A model generated the notes under the pieces. It ran no database searches, was not told the DNA's origin, and saw nothing but the letters and a program-made list of their open reading frames with translations. A stretch of 64,000 bases of DNA from Aptenodytes patagonicus (taxonomy: Eukaryota > Chordata > Aves > Sphenisciformes > Spheniscidae). Shown piece by piece: positions 36,054 to 53,399 of the stretch (positions are counted from its first letter, which is position 1; each line of letters opens with the position of its first letter). Location of the stretch: the NCBI RefSeq assembly GCF_965638725.1, contig NC_134958.1:14821464-14885463 (forward strand). The letters run 5' to 3'. The position numbers and the translations under genes were made by a program.

Positions 36054-39000
36054 TAAGGAACCCAGAACAATTAGACACTTCACAAATTATCCTTGCTAAG
36101 TGCCTAAGGTTGAGTAGTATGAATCAAAGCCTTTGTACCAGAAATTAGCTTAGTGTTGCTAACCGTTACTGCGTGTGTGTGTCTGTCTTCTGTTCTCCAA
36201 ATAACTAGGTTTCCATTTTATTGCAACTTTCAGTATGGTTTTGATTAGTAGATTGAAAAATGAAGTGTAGGGAATGAAATGGAGACTAAAGTCTTTGGGT
36301 CACCCCTTAGTAAAACTTTTGCAATATTATGATGTATTGCAAAATGATTTGGATAATTCAAACTATGTGTGTAGTCACTGCTAGCCCCGACAGCGATTCA
36401 GATCTCATTGCAATTACTTCCAAAGTATAAATACAAAAGGAAAATTTATCACGTTAGGATGTTCCTTATGTTTTCAAAGGGTTTTTTTTAGATATTCAAA
36501 AAGTGAGTCTCTTGATGCAAGTGTCCTTCCTGTGTACTTAACCACAGCTCTAAATGGGAGTATATTTAACATTTGAAAAAACTTCTGCTAGACACGGCCC
36601 AGGAAAATTTGTTCTCTCTTGTCCAATTTCCTAAGTTTTCTGTTAAGATTATTAGCAAATTAAATTCTACATGCTTGGGAATAATCCCTTTCTTATCCTT
36701 GCATACAGAGCTATGTATGTAGACAACATGCCAGAAAGAGGTAAGAATGCATAGCTTACAAAGCAAGAAGTGTATGACCTTTCTGTTATAATAATTAATG
36801 TCAACAATCATGGTTCTTAACACTGAAGTTGGGTCAAAAATGTTGTGTCATATGCTGTTTAATGTTTTCATAAACCACCAATTTCCGTACCTTTTGCCAG
36901 ATAAGATTTCCAAGCTTTACTTTTTTTAAAAGCTATTTTAATTTTTATCCCTAAGGTTTCTGTCTTGGTTGAAGACGCTTGTATTGTATGAGCACAGAAA
37001 AGAGGGAGCAGTTAATTATGCTACTAGGAGTTCTGGCTTAGGTCAAGGGATGAGTTTGGTGTTCTTTAGCCATGCTGTGCTCTAGCAGGGGAAGAGCTAA
37101 TTTAAGGGACGGGGTGTGATGAAGAATTGGAGGCAGGGAGAGCAATCGAGGTTTATCAGCAAAGGTCCTTTTTACTCCAAATGTCCCGTTTTCTTCAACC
37201 TTGTACAAATTAAATGTTTTTCGCTTTTCACAATAAATGATGTCTCTAAGAACGAACGAAGCTGTTGGCCACCAGTGCCTCACAAGTTAATACAGGTTGC
37301 TCAGATGTAGATTGGGGAAAAACATAAGAAAGTAAATAGATTTTTTATGTTGCTTTTGAATAGTGCTTTTTCTTTTTCCCTTTAATCTCAAGTCAGTAGG
37401 AAGCCCATTTTCCAATAAATACACTTAACCCAGTTTGGTGTGTATTTGCAGGGTTATGTTAGGGTGGAGCTGTTATTCTTTATGGGCTTAAAAAGTAAGT
37501 GTAGGGAAAAGAATGAACTAATCAGAAATCATTCTAGAAAAAATGGAATAACTGAAATAGTTTTAGTTTTGCAGTACAGTCAAAATAAGGTATGCTCTAC
37601 CCCTTTTATCAACTGATGCCTTTTGGGGTTTTTTTGGCTGCCTTTTTTGCTTTTTTTTTCTTCCAGTTTAAAGAATTGTATTAAAATTCAGCTAACATGG
37701 CTTCTAGAAGGGCAATGTGCCTGGCTGGCCAAAGCGATTGCTGAGAAGTAAATCTAGTCTGAATTCTGTTTTAAATACTGGCTTTTTCACGCCACCATGG
37801 CTAGAAGTTAGACTTTGGTGAGAAGTAGGTGCTCATCTTCACCACACACGTTTCCTTACCTGTGACAACGCTGAGCACTTAGCAATGCAGAATTGTAAGG
37901 TGACGTGAAGCTCTTAAAAGTGTATATGAAAATTGGATTAAAAGATACGGAAAGGTTTGTTGGTCCTATTAGCTGCTTTTTTCAAGGGACTACTCCTTAA
38001 ATGCATTGCCATGTAGATTAAAAGTTATTTATAACATGAGGCTTAAGACTTCAATGAGCTGCATGCTGCTTTAGCTGTCTGGATATATTGTTTAAAAAGA
38101 TCTGGGCTGGGCCAACATTTAAAGATGCTTTGTTTGATTTTTCTTGTAAACCAGTTCCACCAAATGTGAGAGCCAGTTTTATTTTAAAGTCTAGCTGGTG
38201 GTTTCAGGGAAGCAGATGTTTAAGTAGCTCGCTCTCTCTGAAATGTGTCAACGTTTTGTATGCTGCTATTTCCATGGAAACAGGTATTGGCTTAGCAAAA
38301 ATGGCATAGGGATTTCAAAATTACATTTTAAAACACCAAGACAGGTTAGTCATTTTTATTTTTACTCATAAACACTGATAGTCATGTTGAACAGAACCTG
38401 TCTTTTGAATATATTAGGTATAGTCATGCGAATCGGCAGATCAGTGATTAATATATTCAATTAATGTTTTTAAAAAGTGAGCTAGTGTTTGTTAGAAATT
38501 TATTAGAAAAACATGCATTTATTGCTTTTTGCTCAGCACATGCTTTTCTACGTACTTGAAGGCAATCACAATTTTATCACTTCTTTAGGCCTCCACCTTC
38601 CTCAAAAGAGGTGAAATACGTTTTGGATGAGAACTACAGATTTCAGCTAGTTGGCAAACTACACTTTTAAAAAAAAAAATTAAGTGGCTCATGAAACACA
38701 ACTGATAATTTGTGAGTTTGTAATCTTTAGCAGCATGTAAAAACAAAGCAAGCCCCATTTTTGGGGGCTACTTTGTTTGCCTTTGGGGACATTTGCTTTA
38801 GGAATAGCCTACTTACAGCCAAGTAGTTACCCCAGTTCAGCGTTGCTACAGCATCAAAAAATAGGATTAAACTAGCAGGACTTGTTGCTTCCCAGGATAT
38901 TGTACAAAGAACAAATCTCAGATGAAGTTGAGGACAAGGAGCTCCAGGAATTCCTGAAAAATGAAGACGCCTCTAATCATCATCTTGCATCTTCAGCTGC

Positions 39001-39059
39001 GCTGTTCAGACATTTGAATTTATTTCCAGCTCAAGCAGTGGTTAGATACCAATGTGAAT

Positions 39060-39365
39060 CAAATATCCCAAGTCCTCTAGAGCAGCGGTTCCCAGCTGGT
39101 GAAGAGCTGTTGGAAGCGAGGCACAGGGCGGGAGAGGAGGTGCTGCAGGTCTGCAGCACTGGAGGCCTGCTTCAAGGAAGAGGTGGGAGAAGGCACCACC
39201 ACCAGGGAGCTGCGGGGTTTTGCTGCAAGGCAGGGCTGTGAGGGAAGAACCGGGTGTGAACAGAAGAGACTGCTGGCACTCTGTGAGGAGGAGGAGGAGG
39301 GCAACAAGGCGAAATGGGAATGAGAAGGTGGCACAGGACTGACTGGTGGGGTGGAGGAAGCAGAA
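39060..39365 (+). other. GC-rich patch, possible old transposon remnant
   Basis: About 300 bases, much more GC-rich than the flanks, starting near AGAGCAGCGGTTCCCAGCTG. That start loosely resembles the terminal CAGNGGTTCTCAA of hAT/Charlie DNA transposons, but I cannot find a matching inverted end. It includes a GAGGAGGAGGAGG microsatellite at about 39284. An ORF (38882-39241) crosses it without recognisable domains. Confidence 0.25.
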
Positions 39366-41604
39366 AACAGCTGTAACAAAGCCACCTACAAACAAACAAA
39401 GCAAGGAACGTTGCTCTAAAAACATTGGCAGTTTCCCAAAAGAACACAGACTTTTTTTTTTTTCTTTCCCCACTAAAATGGAATTTGTTTGACAGAACAA
39501 TTCCCCTTAGAAATAAAATTCTTTAAACATTGAATCACTAAATAATGAAGGGTAAAGTGCTTAGCGACCTAAATTAGATTCCTTAAAAGGATACCCACTA
39601 AGATCAAACTGTGTTTCTATATGGGCTATACTTAAGCCAAATATTTTCCCAAAATACAGAGGCAAAACAAGCCTACAGTTCACGTGTACAGTTTGCTGTC
39701 TTGAGTCTCCTAGCACTTTTCAAATAGCAAAAGGGACTGGTAGCATTTGCCTGTTGTCAAAACTTCATTGAGCGCTGTGGGTGCATCAGTGGCAGCGCTG
39801 CTTGTTCTGCCAAGGAGACACCAGCCAAACCAGAGATGAAATTTGCTTCTGAGACAGACACTCGTGTCTCTCCTTCATAACTCTCTATTTCCCCCTTCCT
39901 TGGTTGATTATGAAATAAGCCATGAAACTATGAGTATCAATTTCTCAAGGAATAGAACAGAAAAACACAAGAAGTAAGCATACTGGTTGAGACCAAATGG
40001 CCATCTGGGCTGCTATCTTGCCATTTTACCATCTTCTTCAAACAGTAATGAAAAACATGGATTTTTGTCATCTTGCCTAACCAATTTTAACCTGTAAGGT
40101 GGGTGCAGACTTAGGGATGTTTCCTGGGAAAGGGAGATGCAGAGTACTTTGTGGTGTTTCAGTCACTGCAGCAGTCACGTGCCAAGTCATTTGTTGCAGA
40201 CGTACAGTTGGTGCCATCTCATTAACTAAGCCTTGCTCAAACGACGCGCAGGCGACAGCAAGGCGGGTGTGTATCATGAGCTTACTGTGGTCCCCTCCAG
40301 ACCAGTTCATGGCAGGCGTGAGGTAACCAATATGGCAATTAAAGGGTAATGGTTTAGCAAGGCATTGAAAGCTAGGATGAACGTTTTAATTTTTACTATC
40401 ATTAGACCTAAAGAATCTTAGCATGGGACTGTTCTAAATATAAAGTAAGAGACAGCCTGTGGCATACAACAAAACAATGAGAAAAGGTATACTTCTAAGA
40501 AGTTGATTATGCATAATAGTTATAGCAAGACTATAATTATAAAGTCACCTACTTCCCAACATCAGTTATCTAATGATTTTGTCTAGAAATGCCAGATAAC
40601 ATCATTCTGTATCATATACAGAAGTAACCAGGTCACAGGGAAAATCGGAATGAACAGAAACACATGAAAGAATCCTTTGTATCATTTGCCATCTCACTCA
40701 GGATGGTATAAACATAGTAAAATGGTCCCAGAGCACTACCAAAGCAAAACTGCTTTTGATATAGAAGGGGTTTTTTTTTTGGTCTGTTGTTTTCAAAAGC
40801 ACCAGACTTGTACAGATTCAAAGAAATAACATGAAATGGTTTAATATTTTAGAAGACAAGAAGCTAAAGTAAAATTTGATTATGTATCTCCCCATCACGT
40901 TACTGGGAAAGCAAGGGAATACCAGGCTGAGTCAGGGTACGGTCACAAGATCTATTGAAAACTGAGCTGCGTGTGAACATCAGCACCTGCCTCTGAGCAT
41001 ACATTCCTCACTGTAAGCCAGGTTAATTTATTTCATAACAACAGAAAGTTACTGACCTCTGTGCAGGAGTATATACATAGGCATTTATCAAAGGGCAGCT
41101 CATTTGTTGTAAACTTCACCTCATGCACCTTCTCGTAACTCGTTTGTTTGACCAAAAGTCTCACAGGCTTCAAGGGGGGAAAGCCGAGGGCCAGCACATG
41201 CCCCGCAGGAGCAGTGGCTCACACAGGGCTGGCCAAAGCAGCTTTTATACAGTGCCAGAGGTTATACGGTGGCAGACTTAAGGAAGACTTTCACAATACT
41301 GCCAAGTTATTCTTACGTACCCGTAAAAGCAGCTCAAAATTTGCTGCCTGTGTTTCTATGCACATTCCCACCGAGTGCACAGGTACTGGAGTTGAAGCAG
41401 GCTTTTGGCTTAGAAGTATCCAGGGAGCACATGCTGGTAACTGCCCCGCACGGGACAAAAACAAGCCGTAAGGCACATAGTGAGTTTCTCACCTCCATCA
41501 CTGCCCCCAGAGTTGGCTTTTATGAAACAGCTGTAACTATTGCCGATCTGTCAAAATACCTTGACTTCTGCAAAGCCCTAAGTTAATCCAGTTTTGAAAA
41601 GTCA

Positions 41605-41655
41605 AAAGAAAAAAAAAGCCAGAAGCCTCACATACTTTAAACAACTTAATTTATT
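41605..41655 (-). terminator. GOLM2: GOLM2 poly(A) signal and downstream element
   Basis: The minus strand reads TCTAATAAATTAAG, then AAAGTATGTGAGGCTTCTGG, then a run of T. AATAAA at 41650-41655 with a GT-rich and T-rich downstream element is a standard vertebrate poly(A) site. Confidence 0.65.
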
Positions 41656-43283
41656 AGAACCCATAAATGTTGCTTTCATTAGAAGAATCAAGTTAACACC
41701 TAATTCAGGGTGAAATTACATTTTAAGACAAACAAAAAATTGTAGTACTTAAATACAGTATTTACTGAAGACTGCTATTCTTAGAGTCCTGGTACAAGTT
41801 TATACTTACTGTGTGGTATTAGTATGGTATCTAATTCTGAGCAGGTTCAGCATTTTATTTTCAACTGAAAGTACATCACACCATGCAAAGGGCTATTCCC
41901 CCCCATCTGCCTCCCAGAAGTATGGAATGAAGAGCTCAAGCCTTAAACAAAAAAACCTTTGAGATGCATCACCAGAATCGGAAATTTTTATTTCTTGTAT
42001 ATTTAAGACTGGTAGAAGACCCCTGTGGCCAAAAAAAATAATTGTATGACCGCTGAAATTTATTTAAAAGGTTCACTGAACTGGCATCGAGCAAACCTTA
42101 ACTGTTACTTCAAATTGGAACCTGAGTACAGAGATAAAGTACAATCACCCATGTCATACGCCCTATAATTTCTTTTCACAGTAGCCCTTTTGGAGAAGCA
42201 GGTTGGGTTAATAACCTTAATTTTCACTACTGTAGATCAACAGAATCATTTCCATAAAATTAAGAAAGTGCTTAAACACAGAATACAAAAAGTATCTAAC
42301 TTACAAACCTTCCGATATAGAAAATCAAAACGTGGAACGTGGCAGATGTTGAGAGATCTGTATCAAAGTATTAAATTGTAAATTAACTGGAGTGACTGCA
42401 ACACAGGATGGATGCTCTTGAGACAGTAAAACAGTGTATACAATGTATTTACCGAGGGTAAGGGTTGTTCCTTCCGTTAAGGTTCCTACAAAGCTGATGT
42501 AGACTTGTCTGTTTCTCACTAACACACTTGCTCTCTTTAACACATACACAAATATTTCCTACAAGCTGTGCTGAATTATTTATATTACCTTTTAAAATAA
42601 CCTATTAGTTACACACTTTTTCAGGATGTATCAAATTAAGATTCTAATATCACCGATTTCCAGCTCTAGCTACGAGATTTGGTCATTGTATACGAGAATT
42701 AAAACAGTACTTGCTTCCGAAGACTGTCATAGCCTTTCCTCAGTTACATTAAGGAAGGAGCAATTTTTTAAACATTCAGTTTTCATTCTCAACTGATAGC
42801 TCACCTGCAAAATACAAAAACACAGCACTCATGTGAAAAGCAGGAGTATTTTTGCTCATACAGGTATTACTGTAGAAAAGGAGTCCTTTGGCTGTACATT
42901 GTTTCCACAGTGTATTTGTTACATGAGATACAAACTGTACAAGTTTTCCAGTTTACAAAGTTTTCTAAATTGCAGAAACAATTCAGCCCGGTATTTATAA
43001 TATCGGTTTTAAATGTAAAGATTATTACAGATAAGGTACAGTCTAAGTAATTGGCTCAATGTAACAACAAAAATGTAGTTTTAATACAATTTGCAATAGT
43101 ACAACTATGTACATATGTACAGAACTGTTTCCTTCTGTTACTTCGCTGACTTTGAGTATACTCATCACTTAAATTATCAGCTTCCTTTAAAGTAAGAAAC
43201 ACTGAAGTAAAAATGGTTCAGTTTTGCAGCACTTCAAGTTCCTCAGTGGAGATCTCATCTACATTTCCTGCTTAATTCCAGCC
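41630..43283 (-). other. GOLM2: GOLM2 3' untranslated region
   Basis: AT-rich sequence following the stop codon, about 1.65 kb to the proposed cleavage site. On the minus strand it carries several AATAAA hexamers (near 41860, 41985, 42060 and 41650). The last, at 41650-41655, is followed within 20-45 bases by GTATGTGAGG and a T-run, the usual layout of a poly(A) site, so I place the end near 41630. Shorter forms using the other signals are possible. Confidence 0.65.
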
Positions 43284-43357
43284 TTAAAGAACACCATCAC
43301 TGAAGCGTGGCTTGCCATAATCAACAAGGTCATTTTGTAGATCTCTTTCTTCATCAT
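43284..43357 (-). CDS. GOLM2: GOLM2 last coding exon with stop codon
   Basis: The coding part is 74 bases including TAA at 43284-43286. It starts after AATTGCAG (AG at 43358-43359) and encodes DDEERDLQNDLVDYGKPRFS, then DGVL and the stop. The DDEER-LQ start and DYGK motif match the GOLM2 C-terminus. The same exon continues as the 3'UTR. Confidence 0.95.
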
Positions 43358-47391
<4,034 letters not shown>

Positions 47392-48189
47392 TTAAGTCAG
47401 AAGCAGAGAGGAAAGAAATAGGAAGATTCTAAACGAAAGCAGACCGCGGGTTAAGATAGTCGGGTTTTTGTAGTAGTTTCAGCTGGAGGAGAAAGGGGGT
47501 AGAAGGGAGAGGGCCTGGGCAGGGGGAGAACAAGGCTTATGGAACACCTCCGTGCAAAGAGGATGTACTTGGTCATTCAGCATTTGGATCTTGTGAAATC
47601 TGATATAAGCTTCACTCTGGAGAAAAGAGCTAGAGAAAGCATCCAGACAAAAAGCTCCATCTTTGATTACCTACAAACATTAATAAAAGTTTTCTTAAAA
47701 TGCCGCAGAGCATGCAGTGGAAGGTTTTGTATCTAGACTTTTTTCTGAGGAGGACTGGCATTCTTCTACACAGAATGGAGCACTACATTGCTGTCTTCGT
47801 ATACGGTAATGTCTGCAGAGTGTGTACCATACTGTCAAGGGTAAAAATCTAGCAAAGATCTCCCTTGTATCTCTGATTTTTTTAACTACCTAATTAATTT
47901 GGCTTTACACCCTGGTTTCCTATTAAGCTTTAATGGTTTTCAAAATATTCTGAATCCAGTATTTTTGTCTCCCAGCAAAGAATTAAGAATAGTTCCAGAT
48001 ACTGAAACAATGCAGAAGAAAACACAAGAATTAGCTGGAACTATGACATGACTAGACAGTCAACCAAGCACACAATGAAAGATTAATGGTGTGATGTCAA
48101 GTTCAGAGCTGGTGTTTAATGGGACACAAGGAGATCTGTTCCAAGTCCAATGCAGTTCAGTCTGCTTGCCCACTGCTTAAAGAATGCAA

Positions 48190-48330
48190 CACTGAGTCTG
48201 CAGAGGATACAAGTCTGGAGGGATTATCTATAAATGACAAAAAATAGGATTAAAGTGCGATACAGTCTTTACAGACTGGAAATGGACTGAGAAGAAGTCT
48301 GCCAAGGCAGATGTTAAGTGATTTGCAGTA
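48190..48330 (+). repeat. Ancient L3/CR1-like LINE fragment
   Basis: The segments CTGCAGAGGATACAAGTCTG, GAGGGATTATCTATAAATGA, AATAGGATTAAAGTGCGATA and ACAGACTGGAAATGGACTGA line up in order with the reverse-transcriptase region of old CR1/L3 elements. That region typically reads GCAGATGACACAAAGCTGGG, AGGATTAAAAT and GACTGGAGAAATGG. The element is antisense to GOLM2, has many indels, and is only recognisable by segment order. Confidence 0.5.
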
Positions 48331-51096
48331 GAAGCAATTAAACAGAGAAGTAAAACTGAAGAATATGATTTCAACATTAGGATTAAAAAGGGGGTTGGGG
48401 TTACAATGGACAGATGTAAAAATGAAATTATTTCTTAAAACAATGAAAACTATCATATGTGGCAGCATATAAAAATCAGGACAGAAACAATAACATAGTG
48501 CTTATCTGGATGGGGAAGAAAACCAGAAGACTCACATCTAGCGCAGCTCAGATGTACAGAAATGGAAGTTTCAGTTATTTTCATAAAATAAACAAGAAGA
48601 AACTATGATCTGTTTAGAAATCAGAAGTTTAATACATTATTCATTCTCCATTCATGTCTAATTGAGTAATCCTTGCTATTATTGTTTGTATTTTTGGACA
48701 CTGCATTATATATAAAAAGCAGACAGAACTATACAAGTCGCACATGTTAAATATAAAACAAGCTATGCAAAGACAACTGAATGCACTTAACTTACAGAAA
48801 AAACGAGCCTGTAGATATGCCAGAAATACTGTGACAAACAAGTACTGAATAAATTTAAGCTGACAGAAGGAAAGGTTAAAATATTAGAAAGAGATCCTAG
48901 GAAACACAGCAAGCCCATACAGGCCTGTGAGCTGGAGCTCACATGAGCAGCCCAGCGTACAGGACAGCCCTGGCAAGCTCAGATTCCAGCACAGCTTCAG
49001 GATGCAGCTACTCTTTCACTACAGGTGCTTCATTCTGCTTTAAGCATTTGGTATTTTAACTCAAGCTGCTTCAAATCAAGGGAGGAACGGCTGAGACCCT
49101 GAGCACACACAAACCTCACCAGCAGTCGTTTTGGGCTAGGCGGTCTTGACAGCAACTCCAGTGCCTGTGCATGCAGAGTCAGGTGTACAAAAGATTTAGG
49201 CAGTAGATGACTTCTCGCGCAACACGGGGACAACATCAATACTCTAACACAAGGCATATACAATGGTCTTGGGATACCAAGACTTTAGGCAAACACCAGA
49301 ACAGGAGTCGCTGGTAGCTAGAGCCAGCAATGCACCAATTGCTTTCTGAAACAGACAGACAAGATCTGGAATCTTGATGGCCTTGTGGATCTCTCAAATC
49401 ACTCCAAACATGAGTCAGCGTCCGTAACGCAAGCATTACGTGGACCGACTATTTGAGGCACAGTGGAATGTGTTGTCATGGAGCACAAGAGGTTAGTGAC
49501 AGCATGGGATGCCCCATAAGGATGTCACTGATGCTAAAATCTGCAGGTAACATTTGCTGAAATGAATGCTGAATAGACATACAGGTTATTACTCAAAGCT
49601 GAATCCTTACAAACACACTACTCAGAGCAGCTGCCCACATGCTCATCACTAAGGACCTACTTACAGGACAACTTTAAACAGCAGCATGGACTGGAGGTTT
49701 GCTGCACCCAGGTGTTTTTCCAGGGTGCCAGGTAAGAGCACTGTGACATTGCTGCAGTCACTTTCAGGTTCTGCTTCTTTTGAAACCGAACGGCCACAAG
49801 GTGCGCATCTCTGTACCTAGTATCAAAGTTACTTTTTAAATCTACACTATCAAAATAAAAAAGGAAAAGATCTTTTGGGAAGAAGTTCTCCGATTCTGAA
49901 ACTGGACGGATATGACAGACACCCTGACCAATGATGGTTACTTGTCTCATCCCATGGGCTGATGCACAGCAAGTTTTGCAGCGCTCTAACCAAAACCCCA
50001 GCCAGGGAATTATCGACAGTGAAAGCTGTGTGCCAGAGCTGCACTCCTCTATACCAGAGGGATGAATTTATCGCCAATGCACCTTTCAGAACACCCACTG
50101 CTGATCAATCAGGAAATAAATCTGCAAACCTGGATTAGCTATTTCCACGCATGACAGAGGAATTCCCACCCCCATTGCATCATTACAATGTAAGTTATTC
50201 CAAATATGAAGGAGCAAAGAGAAAAGGAAAAGACTAATCAGTGATGATTACTGACTCTTAGGTACCCATTCACAGCCTACAACGGAGACATCTCATTCAC
50301 TGCTCCTGCCTACAAAGCTAGCCCCCCACATCATTTAATCCATTACCAGGGAAGACAGCCAATCCATTTAAAAACCCCAAGAACTGAAATACGAAGCTCT
50401 GTCATTTCAGCTGTAGTCACTCAGTCAGACAAGCGCAGGATCTTCAACAAGCTCCTTTGATAAACTAAATAGTCTTAGTGCATCTCAGGATGCACAGAGT
50501 GGAAGAAAAGCTTGCACAGGTTGCATGCCAATTTTGAGTACACCTATCCCCACTCCATCAGGAAGATCCATGAGTGATTAAAATAACTGAAGCCTTCCCT
50601 AAAGATCTGTTTCTAAAAAAACCCAGTAAATTGATGTCCATTCCTTACCTCTTCAACCCTGGTCTTTTTAGAGCTTTTTTCCTCCCTCATACTAAGCCCT
50701 ATTTATTTTTTTTTTTCTCTCCCCTGAATTCCTTCCAGCTTCCCATCATCTTTCCTTGATAGTTAAAGGCAGAGGATGGCCTCACAAGCACTAGGTAAGA
50801 CAGTTAGTTACTCCGTCTTATTATTTGACATTCCTGTTAACACATCCCAGAAGAAAAACCTCACTTCAGACATCTGTTAGTGACTAATATCCACTGTTGA
50901 CCACATTGTTTTTGACTGAACTGCTCACTTGCTATTTGTCGCTTACTCTGTGCATGTAATTCTCTATTCTTAATTGCAGACTACTTTTACGTTTACAAAC
51001 TTATGTTGCTGAAGCCACATCTCATACATTGTTTATCATCCAGCACTCAAAATACCAAACAGTGCCAAGCAAAGGATGCATCTTTGTAAACCTCAC

Positions 51097-51217
51097 AGAA
51101 GCTTTTCAAATAGATCTGTTAGTGATACCCTTTATCTGGAATATTCTTTTCTTAAAGAGAAGCTTTTAAACTTAATCTGTTAGTGATACCTATGCCTGGA
51201 ATATTCTTTTCTTAAAG
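51097..51217 (+). repeat. 61-base tandem duplication
   Basis: Copy one (51097-51157) and copy two (51158-51217) both run from AGAAGCTTTT through CTGTTAGTGATACC to TGGAATATTCTTTTCTTAAAG. They differ at about nine positions, mostly in two short blocks. It looks like a diverged, simple two-copy tandem duplication within a GOLM2 intron. Confidence 0.9.
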
Positions 51218-52444
51218 TTGTGCACCCACCAAACGGCAATTTATTCCTGACCAGATCTCCATTAATTTGCCTACGACGAAGTCACACTCCTGTTTTTACT
51301 GCTTTCGTTCCTTTGAATACATACTTTTCAGACCGTATCACTTTGACGCAATCTGTTCTTAAAAAATCCACGTTAACCACTTGTCATATTATATTCAAAC
51401 TGATTGAGAATTTGTTCGGTTACCTTTCCAGGTATCAAAGCTAGGCTGCTGTCTCTCTAGAACTCCTCAAATCCTCTTTCCATTCACTTTTTAAAGACTT
51501 CTTGTGTTATGATGGTACATCTCTCAAAGTTGTTAATGGTTCAGAAACCATTTCGGATAGCTTCTTAAACCTCTCGGCTAAGGTTTGGCACTATCTACAG
51601 GCTTTAGCCTCTGACCCTTTGGGGGGCTACAGGGGGGTGCGGGGACAAGGAGAGAAGACACTGAACTCCCACATCCCTGTACATCCCTTTATGCCAATGC
51701 ACACCCTACATCTATCTGCTAGCAAACCTGACTATATGCTCACAGGCCCCGTTTTAATTTAACCTTTGCTTCAGAACAGTAACTAAAACATTTTGCAAGA
51801 ATAAATGGAGTATTAAACTTATTTGTCTGTTATTCAAGGAATATTTAAGAGATTGCTAGAAGTTAACATTGTTTCCTGCAATTTCTCCAAGCTACAGAAG
51901 TGCCAGTCAAGTTCTAGACCGTGAAAAGAAATTGCAACAACTTAACTCTAACAAAGGGAACTTCCCAAACTAAACCTTTTATGACAAAAATGAATTAATA
52001 GTTTCACGTTCCCAAGAGTAACCCTACCTTTCAGAATTCTTTTCATTGATCACTGCAACCAATTCATGATTTTATTTCAACAAAATTGCTAGTTCTGCAC
52101 CACTGTTTATCCGATCCACAGAATTAACACGGGTTTCTGGCAGGAGGCTATAGAATCCTTTTTTCCTCCCAATTTTCTGACTCTGAAAATGGCTGTTCTG
52201 GTGTAATAACTTGTCAACTTGGAGTATAGACAGATTTTAATCATAGAAACCAAAGCCTAAGTGAAAGCTACTTAGCTGTGAGTACAAAGAAAATTAAAGT
52301 TGAATTTATAATAGCTATATAATAAAGAAAAATCTTATTTGGGTAAAACACAAGGGGAGACGTTTCAGCACTATGTTTTTTTTTCTTCCAGATGCCCATT
52401 CCCCACCTAAATGCTAAACAACTGGAATTAGTTCTTTAAAAATA

Positions 52445-52499
52445 ACTAGGTTAAGGTATACCTAGTCAGTATACTCTATACTATACTTAGGAGTATAGT
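52445..52499. repeat. Palindromic AT-rich patch
   Basis: Adjacent inverted repeats: ACTAGG with CCTAGT around a GGTATACC centre, and ACTATACT-TAGG-AGTATAGT, a perfect 8-base stem with a 4-base loop. They could extrude small cruciforms. No known element is recognised. Confidence 0.6.
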
Positions 52500-53225
52500 A
52501 TCTCCACTGATACCATAAGAAACACGTTTCAATATAATGTTCCTATAGGAAGATGCTAAATCAAATGCTGTAGGCATAATACTCTCCCAATGTTACAGTA
52601 TCAGCTGCAACGTAGAGATGCATCTCAAAAACAACCGTTCACAGACAGCTGTATGTGTATTTGCAAGTTCTTACCTGCTGTCTGCCCACTAAGCCTCAGC
52701 AGTATTACCACCGTCATACACCATAAACAAATACATGATCTGCTCCTGTCTGAAGGCTTCCTTCTGGAGCAGACATGGAAGAGAAGGGTTCTGGAAAACT
52801 TCCTCTCACAGAAGAACGAACTTCTGGCCAATATACATATACCCCCACAAAGAACCCCTATGTAAGGGCTGAATTCTTACAATATTGCCCAAAACATCGT
52901 ATTTAAGTAATACAGTATGAATATAAATAACTCAGTATCATGCATGTGTCAAAAGTCTTCACTTGCTCTATTTAAATGTGTAGTAATTTCCAAAAACATT
53001 TTAAATTCCCATAAGCAAATAATTTTTTTTAATGACTGAATATATATGAAAGATGACACATTAAGGCATATCTTTTACATAGTAACATATTACATTTATT
53101 TTCAGGCTTAGTCTCCAGAGGGGCACCCACTGTAATGGTTCCTATTTTCCAGACAGGCACTATTACAGATAGAAAATGAAGTGATTTTCTTAATATATTG
53201 AAGTATATGATATTGGCCAACTTAC

Positions 53226-53399
53226 TTTGCTTCATCTTCTGCAAGTCACTAACTCTGCTCTTTGGAATTTTTATATGGTCTGTTTCAATTTTGTGTTCTT
53301 TCTGATTTTCCATATTTTCTTCAAAATTTAAGTGCTGGAGAGAATTTGGAGGTATCTGCTTCACAGTATCAGCATTTCCATCATTGTCACTGTGCAAAC
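53226..53399 (-). CDS. GOLM2: GOLM2 coding exon 8
   Basis: A 174-base exon between TTCTGTAG (AG at 53400-53401) and a GTAAGT donor (53224-53225). It encodes GLHSDNDGNADTVKQIPPNS, then LQHLNFEENMENQKEHK and VSDLQKMKQ. A hydrophilic lumenal segment. R-V-S-D-x-x-K-x-K-Q at its end matches the family where it meets [10 protein letters not shown]. Phase is 1 in and 1 out, so it too is a frame-neutral cassette. Confidence 0.92.

Larger units (their letters stand above)
29831..41629. other. Intergenic region between the CTDSPL2 promoter and the GOLM2 3' end
   Basis: About 11.8 kb of AT-rich sequence with no convincing protein gene. It holds a short direct duplication at 32741-32805, a candidate plus-strand exon at 35795-36053, and a GC-richer patch at 39060-39365. 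Open frames at 31275-31748 and 38882-39241 have low-complexity or unrecognised content. Scattered AATAAA signals on the plus strand (for example near 33257 and 33917) could end a divergent noncoding RNA, but nothing decides this. Confidence 0.6.

Noticed and set aside
38882-39241. 119-codon plus-strand open frame preceded by an acceptor-like TTGCTTCCCAG
   Set aside because: Its second half is GC-patch translation with Gly/Arg/His runs; no domain is recognised.
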